The notes under the pieces are model-generated. The model had not been told where the DNA came from. It was given only the letters and a program-made list of their open reading frames with translations, and did no database searches. From Lactococcus hircilactis (lineage in GTDB: Bacteria; Bacillota; Bacilli; Lactobacillales; Streptococcaceae): 64,000 nucleotides of DNA. Shown piece by piece: positions 53,793-62,711 of this stretch. The stretch is from positions 1 to 64,000 of the forward strand of contig NZ_WITJ01000010.1 in the NCBI RefSeq assembly GCF_009601015.1, written 5' to 3'. Each line of letters starts with the position of its first letter. Position 1 is the first letter of the stretch. The position numbers and the translations under genes were made by a program.

Positions 53793-54524
53793 TTACATGA
53801 CCATCCCACCATCAATGGTGAGGACTTGTCCTGTGATATATTCTTGTTCTGCTAAGAAAAGTACAGTTTTTGCAACATCTTCTGGACTTCCAAAATGTTT
53901 CATTGGAATCTGATTGAGCATACTTCCTTTTATTTTATCCGATAAAACAGCAGTCATATCTGACTCGATAAAACCTGGTGCTACCGCATTGACACGGATA
54001 TTTCTTGCGGCCACTTCTCGTGCAATAGATTTTGTCAGGCCAATGAGACCTGCTTTTGAAGCGGCATAATTGGCTTGTCCTGCATTTCCAATCAAACCAA
54101 CAACAGATGAGATATTGATGATGGCTCCTTGGCGCGCACGTGTCATGGGCTTCAAAACGGCTTGGGTCATATTAAATGCACCCGTCACATTGATTTTTAA
54201 CACACTTTCAAAATCTTCTTCTTTCATCTTTAAAGAAAGTCCATCTTTTGTGATTCCTGCGTTATTGACTAAAATATCTACTGAGCCAAGTTGGTCTGTT
54301 GCTTCTTGAACCATTCGTTTGGCATCGTCTAAGCTTGAAATATCTCCTGATACTCCGATTGCTTGAACACCAAAAGCTGTGAAGTCAGCTAAGGTTTCCT
54401 TTGAAATAGCTGAGCGTCCATTAATGATCACATTTGCACCACGTTTTGCAAACTCAAGAGCAATCGCGTGTCCGATGCCTCGTGTTGATCCTGTAATAAA
54501 TACGTTTTTATTTTTGATTTCCAT
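53793..54524 (-). CDS. fabG: 3-oxoacyl-ACP reductase FabG
   Basis: 243 residues of the SDR family: GSTRGIGHAIAL at residues 11-22, NNAGIT near 86, Ser in NISSVVGLIG near 138, and the YAASK Tyr/Lys pair near 151-155, with VLTIDGGMVM at the end. It reduces 3-oxoacyl-ACP with NADPH. Confidence 0.95.
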   Translation of the reverse strand: MEIKNKNVFITGSTRGIGHAIALEFAKRGANVIINGRSAISKETLADFTAFGVQAIGVSGDISSLDDAKRMVQEATDQLGSVDILVNNAGITKDGLSLKMKEEDFESVLKINVTGAFNMTQAVLKPMTRARQGAIINISSVVGLIGNAGQANYAASKAGLIGLTKSIAREVAARNIRVNAVAPGFIESDMTAVLSDKIKGSMLNQIPMKHFGSPEDVAKTVLFLAEQEYITGQVLTIDGGMVM

Positions 54525-54676
54525 CGTTTACTCCGATTATTGATTTTTTCCTATCTCATTTCTATTTTCAAAAAATAATAAGAAAGGGATAAGCATTAAG
54601 TGAAACGCTTCTAAAGACAAATGTGACCGTTCATAAAACGTCAGAACTCGTCACTTTTGATTGATTTGATTTCTTT

Positions 54677-55603
54677 TTAATCTTGTATTTTTGTCAGTGC
54701 TTCAAAACTCGATAAATCTTCAACATTTGTAAAGTCGGCGGTTTTATCAATTCTTTTGATGAATCCAGATAAAATTTTCCCTGGACCAACCTCAATAAAT
54801 CGCTCAACTCCCATATTTTTCATGGTTTCAATGGACTCATAAAAACGAACGGGTTCCATAACTTGTCGCGTAAGGAGTGCTTTTATTTCATCATGTTCCA
54901 TGACTTGCGCGGTGGTATTTGAAATCAATGGGAGATTAAAGGAAGTAAAATTTGTTTTTTCTAATGCCACAGCTAACTTTTCACTAGCGGGTTTTAAAAT
55001 CGCGGTATGAAAAGGTCCTGAGACTTTGAGTTCAATAAGTTTTTTACTTCCTTTTGCTTTGAGCAGCGCAACAGCATGATCTACTGCGTCTTTTTCTCCC
55101 CCGATGACAATTTGTCCTGGGGTGTTGTAATTTGCTGGACTGACAATCCCGTATTGACGCGCTTCATTACAGGCTTCTTCAATGATTTCAGCACTAGTAT
55201 TCATGACGGCAACCATTTTTCCTGAACCGGTCGGTGCAGCTTGCGTCATATATTGACCGCGTTTTGCAACCAATTTTATGGCATCATCAAAGGTCAATGC
55301 TCCTGAAGCTACGAGTGCGCTATATTCTCCTAAGCTAAGTCCAGCAACCACATCAGGGCTTATGCCCGTTTCTTGCAATAAACGATAAATCGCGATTGAA
55401 GTGGCCAAAATCGCAGGTTGTGTATAAGCTGTTTCATTAAGTTTTTCTTCATCATGATCAATCAAGGCACGCAGATCATAGCCCAATAAGTGACTTGCGC
55501 GATCAAATGTTGCTTTAACACTGTCATATTTTTCATATAAATCGTAAGCCATGCCTAATTTTTGGGCACCTTGCCCAGAAAAAAGAAATGCAGTTTTCGT
55601 CAT
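54677..55603 (-). CDS. fabD: Malonyl-CoA:ACP transacylase
   Basis: 308 residues from ATG 55603 (an upstream in-frame ATG at 55615 would add four residues). FLFSGQGAQ is near the start, the nucleophile Ser in GLSLGEYSAL near 92 and the His in VSGPFHTAIL near 200. It loads malonate on ACP. It follows acpP directly: the enoyl reductase gene fabK found here in streptococci is absent, as in Lactococcus, which uses FabI encoded elsewhere. Confidence 0.95.
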   Translation of the reverse strand: MTKTAFLFSGQGAQKLGMAYDLYEKYDSVKATFDRASHLLGYDLRALIDHDEEKLNETAYTQPAILATSIAIYRLLQETGISPDVVAGLSLGEYSALVASGALTFDDAIKLVAKRGQYMTQAAPTGSGKMVAVMNTSAEIIEEACNEARQYGIVSPANYNTPGQIVIGGEKDAVDHAVALLKAKGSKKLIELKVSGPFHTAILKPASEKLAVALEKTNFTSFNLPLISNTTAQVMEHDEIKALLTRQVMEPVRFYESIETMKNMGVERFIEVGPGKILSGFIKRIDKTADFTNVEDLSSFEALTKIQD

Positions 55604-55621
55604 CTTTTTCACCATTTTTTA

Positions 55622-55641
55622 TTTGAGTTGTCAAACTATAT
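55622..55641 (-). promoter_or_regulatory. Possible internal FabT-controlled promoter ahead of fabD
   Basis: Minus-strand TATAGT (55641-55636) followed at once by TTTGACAACTCAAA (55635-55622), an inverted repeat of TTTGA/TCAAA resembling the FabT box. It would allow fabD onward to be repressed separately from acpP. Confidence 0.45.
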
Positions 55642-55691
55642 TTTTTTTAAAATGAAGAGGGGTTGATGAAAGAAAAAATTTCTCCCGATCC

Positions 55692-55705
55692 GACAGAATT
55701 CTGTC
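55692..55705. repeat. Palindrome GACAGAATTCTGTC between acpP and fabD
   Basis: A perfect 14-base palindrome 15 bases past the acpP stop. It is not the main repeat but shares CTGTC/GACAG arms with it. It may serve as an attenuator lowering transcription past acpP, whose product is needed in excess. Confidence 0.5.
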
Positions 55706-55719
55706 ACCCCCTTTTTTCA

Positions 55720-55944
55720 TTATTTTTTAAGTTCTTCAACGTAGTTTACAAGTTCAGCTACCGTTTTGAGATCTTGGTCAGTATCTACTTCAACTTCGAA
55801 TTCGTCTTCGATATCATTGATAATTTGGAAAAGGTCAAGTGAATCAGCATCGAGCGCTTCAAATGTAGTGTCGAGCGTGATTTCTTCTTTGTCTTTACCA
55901 AGTTCGTCTGCGATAATATCTTGTACTTTTTCAAATACAGCCAT
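55720..55944 (-). CDS. acpP: Acyl carrier protein
   Basis: 74 residues, very acidic, four helices. The phosphopantetheine Ser lies in [13 protein letters not shown] near residue 36 (DSL motif). Start ATG 55944 behind AAAAGGAG. It carries growing acyl chains. The gene has a 128-base upstream gap with hairpins and a downstream palindrome, consistent with separate expression control. Confidence 0.95.
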   Translation of the reverse strand: MAVFEKVQDIIADELGKDKEEITLDTTFEALDADSLDLFQIINDIEDEFEVEVDTDQDLKTVAELVNYVEELKK

Positions 55945-56072
55945 GAGTTGTTTCTCCTTTTGAATATGATTTAGATGGTACTAAACCATTTTAATATAAT
56001 TTTTATATATCCGCAACCCTGCGGGTTATACCTTTTTTAAATGTGGATGTTCGTCTATTTTTGAACAACCGA

Positions 56073-57047
56073 TTAGAGCGTGATAATCATGGTTCCCCAA
56101 GTTAATCCACCACCAAATCCTGTCAGAAGGATTTTTTGATTTTGCCCTAATGATAGCTTACCATTTTCTAGCGATTCTGACAAGAGAATAGGGATACTTG
56201 CTGCACTTGTATTTCCATATTCTGCCATATTTTGTAAAAATTTTGATCTATTTGCAGATAATTTTTTTGCCATTTTATCAAGAATTCTTGAATTTGCTTG
56301 GTGCAAAAGGAAATAATCAATCTCATCTACTGTCAGCTGCGCTTTTGTCAGTACTGACAACATATTTTTTGGCACATCACGCACTGCAAAATCAAAGATT
56401 GCGCGTCCATCCATCGTGACGTGTGTGTTGAGTGGTGTGTGCGATACTGAAAAAGGCGATTGAACGGCGGTGAGTGATGACGTTAATTTGTCTCCACGGC
56501 TTCCGTCTGTTTGGAGCTGCTCAGCGATGACAAGTGGGCTTGTTCCCTTATCTTCAAGTAATACTCCCCCCGCACCATCACCAAATAGTACAGCAGTTGA
56601 GCGATCGGTCCAATCTAGTACTTTAGAAAAAACTTCTGCGCCAATGACAATTCCTTTGTGACTTCCAGCTTGAATCAGTTTTTCAGCTGTGGATAGGGCA
56701 AAAACAAAACCTGAACAAGCAGCGGTCAAATCAAATGCAAATGCGTGTGTTGCTCCGATTTTTCCTTGAACAATCGCAGCTGTTGACGGCATCATTGAAT
56801 CTGGTGTAATCGTTGCAACGATGATGAAATCCAATTCGTCAGCAGAAAGATTTGCATTTTCAAGTAACCGTTTTGCAACCCTAATGGATAAATCAGAAGT
56901 GTTTTCTCCTGTCGAAAGATGGCGTGATTTAATTCCTGTCCGTGAATAAATCCATTCATCAGAGGTGTCCATCAATGTAGAAAGTTTGTCATTACTGACA
57001 GAATTATTTGGTGCAGCGTGTGCTGCTGCTGTAATTTTTGCAAACAT
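56073..57047 (-). CDS. fabH: 3-oxoacyl-ACP synthase III (FabH)
   Basis: 324 residues. The catalytic Cys lies in LTAACSGFVFAL near 110, His in LLHQANSRI near 250 and Asn in EYGNTSAASIP near 280. It starts fatty-acid synthesis from acetyl-CoA and malonyl-ACP. One perfect palindrome (56347-56358) is read as Leu-Ser-Val-Leu-Thr after PKNM, and a near-match (56988-56999) gives Ser-Val-Ser-Asn-Asp near the N-terminus. ATG 57047 is three bases from the fabT stop. Confidence 0.96.
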   Translation of the reverse strand: MFAKITAAAHAAPNNSVSNDKLSTLMDTSDEWIYSRTGIKSRHLSTGENTSDLSIRVAKRLLENANLSADELDFIIVATITPDSMMPSTAAIVQGKIGATHAFAFDLTAACSGFVFALSTAEKLIQAGSHKGIVIGAEVFSKVLDWTDRSTAVLFGDGAGGVLLEDKGTSPLVIAEQLQTDGSRGDKLTSSLTAVQSPFSVSHTPLNTHVTMDGRAIFDFAVRDVPKNMLSVLTKAQLTVDEIDYFLLHQANSRILDKMAKKLSANRSKFLQNMAEYGNTSAASIPILLSESLENGKLSLGQNQKILLTGFGGGLTWGTMIITL

Positions 57048-57049
57048 TA

Positions 57050-57490
57050 TTATTTCATGTTCTCCAATGAATTATGCAAATTGCCTAACTCACCCTCCAA
57101 TTTATTTTCTGTTGTCCCGTAAATGCTATCAAAAAGGCTATCCGTGATATCGCTGAAAAACGCACGATGGCTGTCACATAGTTCATTTCCTTTTTCTTCA
57201 AGCCCAACAAAAATCACACGCCGATCCACTTTTGATGGGGTCCGACGAATATATCCTTTTTTTTCAAGCCGATTGAGCGTGATTGTAATCGTTGAAAGCG
57301 CCAGTTTTTGATCTTTGGCAATGTCTGTCGCACGACAACTTCCTAAAGCATGGATGAGCGTCAAGATTTGAAGCTCCTTGACGGTCACATCTGGGTTCTC
57401 TCGATCTTTGAGAAATTGTTCCTCTAAAATCATGAAATCATGGAAAAGTTGAATCAGCCATTCATTGACTTTATCAAAATCTGTTTTCAT
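57050..57490 (-). CDS. fabT: FabT, MarR-type repressor of fatty-acid synthesis
   Basis: 146 residues behind CGGAG. The winged helix covers about residues 35-105: ATDIAKDQKLALSTITITLNRL, then the wing with KVDRRVIFVGLEEKG. FabT binds DNA with acyl-ACP as corepressor. It is the first gene of the operon and has a likely FabT box at its own promoter. Confidence 0.92.
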   Translation of the reverse strand: MKTDFDKVNEWLIQLFHDFMILEEQFLKDRENPDVTVKELQILTLIHALGSCRATDIAKDQKLALSTITITLNRLEKKGYIRRTPSKVDRRVIFVGLEEKGNELCDSHRAFFSDITDSLFDSIYGTTENKLEGELGNLHNSLENMK

Positions 57491-57531
57491 TTTATCTCCG
57501 ATTTGTTAAGTAATATTTTACACTGCAAATC

Positions 57532-57573
57532 ATTTCATGTATCAAATTATATCATAAAATTTTCATTTTGCAA
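57532..57573 (-). promoter_or_regulatory. fabT operon promoter with FabT box
   Basis: Minus-strand TTGCAA (57573-57568), 16 bases, TATAAT within an extended TGATATAAT (57551-57546), then ATTTGATACATGAAAT (57547-57532) across the start point. That inverted repeat resembles the FabT site (TTTGATTATCAAA type), so the operon is likely autoregulated. Confidence 0.7.
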
Positions 57574-57591
57574 GAATAAAAGGATACAAAA

Positions 57592-57616
57592 AAACTTGTC
57601 AGTACTGACAAATTTT
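57592..57616 (-). terminator. Palindrome-based terminator between manA and fabT
   Basis: GTCAGTACTGAC at 57598-57609 with extended arms (AACTTGTCAG, CTGACAAATTTTTG). It follows no gene on the + strand and precedes fabT on the minus strand; after manA it would lie downstream of the stop at 57633, where the minus strand has AAAAATTTGTCAG...CTGACAAGTTTTTTTG. The T7 makes it a plausible manA terminator. Confidence 0.65.
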
Positions 57617-57632
57617 TGTTTAGTGGTGCGAT

Positions 57633-58580
57633 TTACTTGGGTTGACTTGCAATCATTTCTAACTGTCCTGTGATTTTCCATGACTCCACTGGACTTGGCA
57701 AAATGAAATGATCTCCTTTTTTTATGGATACTACTTGTCCATCAATATCAAGTTGACCTGATCCATCAAGGACAGAAACAAGCGTGTAATCCGCTGTTTT
57801 TTTGAAGTCATGATTTTTTGTAATGACCCATTTGAAAACATCGAAAAAATCTGATTTTACTAACGTTGAAAGTTCAGCACCATCAAAAGTTTCTACAGTA
57901 ACTTTATTATCAGGCAACTGATCTCCAGGAATCGTCAAAACATCAATGGACTGCTGAATGTGCAACTCACGTAAATTTCCTTGTGCATCACGTCGATCAA
58001 AATCATAAACACGATAAGTCGTATCAGACGACTGTTGTGTCTCTAAAATGACGATGCCTGCACCAATCGCATGCATTGTTCCAGAGGGAACATGATAAAA
58101 TTCTCCAACTTTGACAGGAACTTTAGTAAGCAGCTCATCCCATGCACCTGCATGGATCATCTCAGCCAGTTGCACTCTTGTTTTTGCGGTGTGGCCATAA
58201 ACAATTTCAGCACCAGGTTTTGCAGAAATAATATACCAACATTCTGTTTTTCCAAGTTCTCCCTCATGCTTTTGACCGTACGCATCATCAGGGTGAACCT
58301 GTACAGAAAGCCAATCATTGGCATCCAAGATTTTTGTCAGCAATGGGAAAACGGATTCAGTACGATTTCCAAAAAGTTCGCGATGTTCAGCATACAATTT
58401 ATCAAGGGGCATTTGTGCATAAGTCCCATTTTTAACAATGGATATCCCGTGCGGATGCGCTGAAATGGCCCAATATTCCCCCACTTTATCACTTGGCAAA
58501 TCATAACCAAATTCCTTCAAATGCGTTCCGCCCCATATTTTTTCATGCAAAACCGATTTTAAAAACAGTGCTTCTTTCAT
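57633..58580 (-). CDS. manA: Mannose-6-phosphate isomerase, class I
   Basis: 315 residues from ATG 58580 behind AGAGGATACAGAGG. Zinc-binding and active-site segments: SVQVHPDDAYG near 95-105, GKTECWYI near 113 and HVPSGTMHAIGAG near 168-180. It interconverts mannose-6- and fructose-6-phosphate. Monocistronic, with an extended -10 promoter and a palindrome terminator. Confidence 0.95.
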   Translation of the reverse strand: MKEALFLKSVLHEKIWGGTHLKEFGYDLPSDKVGEYWAISAHPHGISIVKNGTYAQMPLDKLYAEHRELFGNRTESVFPLLTKILDANDWLSVQVHPDDAYGQKHEGELGKTECWYIISAKPGAEIVYGHTAKTRVQLAEMIHAGAWDELLTKVPVKVGEFYHVPSGTMHAIGAGIVILETQQSSDTTYRVYDFDRRDAQGNLRELHIQQSIDVLTIPGDQLPDNKVTVETFDGAELSTLVKSDFFDVFKWVITKNHDFKKTADYTLVSVLDGSGQLDIDGQVVSIKKGDHFILPSPVESWKITGQLEMIASQPK

Positions 58581-58621
58581 CCTCTGTATCCTCTCAAACT
58601 AATTTTGTATTGTATAGACCT

Positions 58622-58630
58622 ATTATATCA
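58622..58630 (-). promoter_or_regulatory. manA promoter (extended -10)
   Basis: Minus-strand TGATATAAT about 42-50 bases before the manA ATG. Confidence 0.6.
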
Positions 58631-58660
58631 CAAAAAAGAAAGCGCCGTCCAGATTAAATG

Positions 58661-58683
58661 AAAAACACTTTCAATTGAAAGTG
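58661..58683 (-). terminator. Terminator of the nusA-infB-rbfA operon
   Basis: Minus-strand CACTTTC-AATT-GAAAGTG followed by TTTTT, eight bases past the rbfA stop. Confidence 0.7.
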
Positions 58684-58691
58684 CCGTTTCA

Positions 58692-59039
58692 TTATTTGTT
58701 AAGTCCTCGTAATAATTCATCTATTTTTGAACCATATTCGACGGATTGATCTTGCTCAAAGGTCAAATCTGGAATTCTAAAAATGGACATCCGGTGTGCT
58801 AATTCACTTTTGAATAGCCCTGTGGCTTTATTAAGTGCAGTTTGAGCTTTTTGATGATCCGAAGCCAAATCTGACAAGAGACTGTAATAAACTGTGGCTT
58901 GTGACAAATCTCCTGTAATCTGAACATCGGTAATATTCACGTCTTGAACCCGAGGATCACGCACTTTGTTACGCAAAATATCATTAATTTCACGCTGAAT
59001 TTCAACAGCAACACGATCACTGCGATAAGAATTTCCCAT
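58692..59039 (-). CDS. rbfA: Ribosome-binding factor A
   Basis: 115 residues with the KH-like RbfA fold: [18 protein letters not shown] at the start, [21 protein letters not shown] type strand pair, then [23 protein letters not shown]. It matures the 30S subunit, especially at low temperature. Separated from infB by a 107-base gap holding two palindrome copies. Confidence 0.94.
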   Translation of the reverse strand: MGNSYRSDRVAVEIQREINDILRNKVRDPRVQDVNITDVQITGDLSQATVYYSLLSDLASDHQKAQTALNKATGLFKSELAHRMSIFRIPDLTFEQDQSVEYGSKIDELLRGLNK

Positions 59040-59078
59040 TTTGATTTCCTTTCATTACAAATTCATTTCTTTTTTTCT

Positions 59079-59123
59079 GTCAGCACTGACAGTATCCCAT
59101 TTTTAATTCTTGTCAGTGCTGAC
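59079..59123. repeat. Two palindrome copies 33 bp apart between infB and rbfA
   Basis: GTCAGCACTGAC at 59079-59090 and GTCAGTGCTGAC at 59112-59123. The centres CA and TG are reverse complements, so the pair is itself arranged as an inverted repeat. The minus-strand transcript of the operon passes through both. Confidence 0.9.
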
Positions 59124-59146
59124 AAAACATGAAACGCGTCATTTTA

Positions 59147-61942
59147 TTATTTTCGTTCGATTTCAACCATTTTGTAAACTTCAAGCGTATCATCAACGGC
59201 AACATCATTGTAACCTTCAATCATCAATCCACCTTCTTGGGCATTTCCGACTTCTTTGACATCATCTTTAAAGTGTTTCAAGCTGGCAATCGCGCCATCA
59301 AACAAAACAACGCCTTCACGAATGACACGGACACTCGCATCGCGTGCCACTTTTCCACGGACCACCATGAATCCAGCAATTGTACCGACTTTAGAGACGG
59401 TAAAGACTTCACGAACAATGGCTTCTCCTGTGATTTCTTCTTTAAATTCTGGATCAAGCATGCCACGCATCGCAGTTTCAACTTCTTCAATGACCTTATA
59501 GATGATGTTGTGAAGACGAATATCGACATCAGCACGTTCGGCTTGTTCCCGCGCAATTCCTGTTGGACGGACGTTAAACCCAACAATAATCGCATTTGAC
59601 GCTTCAGCTAACGCAACATCAGATTCAGAAATTGCTCCCGCTGCTGCATGGACAATATCCACACGCACACCTTCCACCTCAATTTTTTGAAGTGAAGCTG
59701 CTAAAGCTTCTGCAGAACCTTGAACATCTGCTTTGATGATGATATTGACCGTTTTAGTTTGTCCTTCTTTAAGCGTATCAAAGAGGTTGTCAAGACTGAC
59801 ACGACGTGTGTTTTTGCGTTTTTCAAGTTGCGCATGTTTTGCACGATTTTCACCGACACTACGTGCGGTTTTTTCATCTTCAAAGACTGCAAAATGGTCT
59901 CCCGCTTGAGGCATTTCATTTAATCCAGTCAATTCAACTGGAGTGGATGGTCCTGCTTCTTTCACACGACGCCCACGTTCGTTAATCATCGTCCGAACAC
60001 GTCCAAACGTATTTCCGACAACGACTGGATCTTGAATGTGCATGGTTCCTTGTTGAACCAGAAGCGTTGCAATCGCTCCTTTTCCTTGGTCAAGACGCGC
60101 TTCAATCACTGTACCAATCGCACGGACAGTAGGATCAGCTTTTAATTCTTGAACCTCAGCGACAAGAAGCACCGTATCTAAAAGCTCATCCAAATTTTTA
60201 TCGTATTTTGCAGAAATTTCAACAAATTCAGATTCCCCGCCCCAAGCAGTTGAAACGACCCCATGTTCAGCAAGCTCTTGCATCACACGAGAAGGATTTG
60301 CACCAGGTTTATCAATTTTATTAACCGCAACAATAATTGGAACATTGGCCGCTTTAGAGTGGTCAATAGCTTCAATGGTTTGAGGCATTACACCATCATC
60401 TGCTGCAACAACTAAAATCGTAATATCCGTCACAGAAGCACCACGCGCACGCATTGAAGTGAACGCTTCGTGACCTGGTGTATCCAAGAATGTGATTTTC
60501 TTACCATTTGCTTTAATTTGATACGCTCCGATTGCTTGAGTGATTCCACCAGCTTCGCCTTCTGTCACATGAGAATTACGCAAATGATCAAGCAACGTTG
60601 TTTTCCCATGGTCAACGTGTCCCATGATTGTTACAACAGGAGCACGTTCTTCCATTTTATCCTCATTGAGGTATCCTTCTTCAACAAAAAGACGCTCAAT
60701 ATCTGTTTTATCTTCTTCGACTTTTTTGATGGCCTCAACGCCATAATCCATCAAAATTAATTCAATCGTTTCTTCATCAAGTGATTGATTTTGATTGACC
60801 ATCGTCCCCATCATAAAGAGCTTTTTGATAATTTCAGCTGGTTCACGTTTGATGGCTTTTGCAATATCTTGAACGTTCATTCCTTCTTGGTATTCAAGAC
60901 TTTCAGGTAATTCATGGAATTTACGCTGTGTTTGTGGTGCGGCTTGTGAAACGAATTTAGTATTTCTTCCTTTTCCGCGCTTATTTCCAGCATTCCAATT
61001 TGAATTTCTGGCGTTACGCACCTGATTACGATTATCATTGACATGAAGTGGACCACCTTTACGATTGCCCTCTCCAGATTTATCGTGCTCGCTCTTCTTT
61101 TTATCGCGCTCACGGTCACGACGACTGGTTTTTCCTGTGACAGGCGCAGCAAATGTTTCAGTCGTTGAACTTGGTTTTTCAAATTTGTTTCCAGAACGAT
61201 TTTGACCTTGCGTATTTCCCTGAGGCCGTTTTTTATCATAATGCCCTTGGCCTTCTTTATTTTGTGGTCTGCGATTATCTCCGTTATTATTGCGATGATT
61301 GCGATCGAAAGACTTATGCTCAGATTTTCGTTTTTCAGCAGCAGCATCTGCCTCTTTTTTGATGTCCTCTGCACGTTTGACAACTTTGATTTGAATTCTT
61401 GGTTTTTTACCAAATTTTGGTTTTTCTTCTTTTTTGGCAGTTTCCGTTTTTGTAACGATGTTTGTTTCACTCTTTTCATTTTTTTGTTCATTCGCTGCCA
61501 AATGAGGTGTATTTACACTTCCTTGAACGACTTTTGGCGCTTTTTTTGGCTGCTCCGTGCGAGCTGCTGGTTTTTCTTTTACGTGAGCCTCATTTGATGT
61601 TTCCTGAGCTGCTTTGGCCAATTTTGCAGCTTTTTCTGCTTCTTCTTTGGCTTTAATTCTTGCTAAAATCGCTGGATCTTCAACGATTGCTTTTCCAGCA
61701 AACGTCCGCGCTTGGGTGTTTGTTTCTTTAGGCGCTACTTTTTTTGTTGATGCGGGTTTGGCAGGTGCTGTTTTCACGCCGCCTTCTTTTGCTTTTTCAA
61801 CAATTTTTTTTGCATCTCCTTCTGAAACTGAGCTGGAATGTGATTTCACTTCCAATCCAAGTGCTTGCGCTGCATTCACTAAATCTGAATTTGACAATCC
61901 TGTTTCTTTTGCTATTTGATTAATTCGCTTTTTATCAGACAA
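59147..61942 (-). CDS. infB: Translation initiation factor IF-2
   Basis: 931 residues starting at TTG 61942 behind AAGGAGG. An N-terminal IF2N domain is followed by a long low-complexity, Lys/Gln/Asn-rich linker (to about 330). A second IF2N segment follows, then the G domain ([11 protein letters not shown] near 440, DTPGHEAF near 485, NKIDKPGA near 540) and the C-terminal domains that bind fMet-tRNA. It loads initiator tRNA on the ribosome. Confidence 0.97.
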   Translation of the reverse strand: MSDKKRINQIAKETGLSNSDLVNAAQALGLEVKSHSSSVSEGDAKKIVEKAKEGGVKTAPAKPASTKKVAPKETNTQARTFAGKAIVEDPAILARIKAKEEAEKAAKLAKAAQETSNEAHVKEKPAARTEQPKKAPKVVQGSVNTPHLAANEQKNEKSETNIVTKTETAKKEEKPKFGKKPRIQIKVVKRAEDIKKEADAAAEKRKSEHKSFDRNHRNNNGDNRRPQNKEGQGHYDKKRPQGNTQGQNRSGNKFEKPSSTTETFAAPVTGKTSRRDRERDKKKSEHDKSGEGNRKGGPLHVNDNRNQVRNARNSNWNAGNKRGKGRNTKFVSQAAPQTQRKFHELPESLEYQEGMNVQDIAKAIKREPAEIIKKLFMMGTMVNQNQSLDEETIELILMDYGVEAIKKVEEDKTDIERLFVEEGYLNEDKMEERAPVVTIMGHVDHGKTTLLDHLRNSHVTEGEAGGITQAIGAYQIKANGKKITFLDTPGHEAFTSMRARGASVTDITILVVAADDGVMPQTIEAIDHSKAANVPIIVAVNKIDKPGANPSRVMQELAEHGVVSTAWGGESEFVEISAKYDKNLDELLDTVLLVAEVQELKADPTVRAIGTVIEARLDQGKGAIATLLVQQGTMHIQDPVVVGNTFGRVRTMINERGRRVKEAGPSTPVELTGLNEMPQAGDHFAVFEDEKTARSVGENRAKHAQLEKRKNTRRVSLDNLFDTLKEGQTKTVNIIIKADVQGSAEALAASLQKIEVEGVRVDIVHAAAGAISESDVALAEASNAIIVGFNVRPTGIAREQAERADVDIRLHNIIYKVIEEVETAMRGMLDPEFKEEITGEAIVREVFTVSKVGTIAGFMVVRGKVARDASVRVIREGVVLFDGAIASLKHFKDDVKEVGNAQEGGLMIEGYNDVAVDDTLEVYKMVEIERK

Positions 61943-62033
61943 TTTTGTCCTCCTTTTTTTGGATCCACTCGCTCAAAAGAACCCTCTAAATTCTGGTTTT
62001 TCTTTTTTTAGCTGGCGAATTTCTCCCTACTTA

Positions 62034-62339
62034 TCATTCTGTCATGAGGCTCTCCATTTTCTTTACAAATCCATCATCTGCAATTCCTACGACCTTACGA
62101 TGTTGGCCAATTGCTTGTGATAGTTCACTTTCTGAGAAGGTTTGGCAAACCACAACCTCATAAAACTTTGATTTATCGATCATTTTTTTTGTCAAATTTG
62201 ACGCTGCATCGTTTGCAAGAAAAATCAATTTTACGCGTCCATTTTGAATCGCTTTGGTCACTAATTCTTCACCAGTAATCGTTTTTCCTGCGCGTTTTGC
62301 AAGTCCTGCCAAATTAAATAATTGTTGTTTTTTATCCAT
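62034..62339 (-). CDS. ylxQ: YlxQ, L7Ae-family ribosomal protein-like
   Basis: 101 residues of the L7Ae/L30e fold: FNLAGLAKRAGKTITGEELVT near the start and LIFLANDAASNLTKKM after it. It is a kink-turn RNA-binding protein of unknown precise role, always between ylxR and infB in Firmicutes. It starts five bases after ylxR. Confidence 0.9.
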   Translation of the reverse strand: MDKKQQLFNLAGLAKRAGKTITGEELVTKAIQNGRVKLIFLANDAASNLTKKMIDKSKFYEVVVCQTFSESELSQAIGQHRKVVGIADDGFVKKMESLMTE

Positions 62340-62344
62340 GTTTT

Positions 62345-62671
62345 TTAGTCATAATCAGGAGCTTGTTCAGCTGAATAAGTGGCCTCTAACAAGGCTTTTC
62401 GTGCCACTTGATGTTCCACATACGCAATCAACTCATCATAAAAAGCATCCGCAATTTTAGCTGAAAACGCGCGATCAAACACTCGCTTTTTCTTTGCCAT
62501 TTGTGCTTCACGATTTTGTAGAGCAATATAAGCACCGCGCCCATTGGCTTTGCCATTTGGGTCAATTGAAATTTCGCCTGCTTTCGTATAAACAACACGA
62601 AGCAGTTGTTTTTTGGGAAATTGCTCGCCTGAGACTAAAGATTTTCTCATGGGAATTTTTTTTTGCTTCAT
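62345..62671 (-). CDS. ylxR: YlxR family RNA-binding protein
   Basis: 108 residues from ATG 62671 behind GAGGA. YlxR signature: KIPMRKSLVSGE near the start, then LLRVVYTKAGEISIDPNGKANGRGAYI. It is reported in other bacteria to bind RNA or RNase P. The C-terminus has an extra Ala/Glu-rich tail beyond the core domain. Confidence 0.9.
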   Translation of the reverse strand: MKQKKIPMRKSLVSGEQFPKKQLLRVVYTKAGEISIDPNGKANGRGAYIALQNREAQMAKKKRVFDRAFSAKIADAFYDELIAYVEHQVARKALLEATYSAEQAPDYD

Positions 62672-62711
62672 CAAAAATCCTCGATTTTATCTTTTTATTT
62701 TGAAAAATGGA

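Noticed and set aside
54677-55944. Deletion of fabK between acpP and fabD
   Set aside because: Lactococci normally lack fabK here and use FabI encoded elsewhere, so the gap is expected for the genus.
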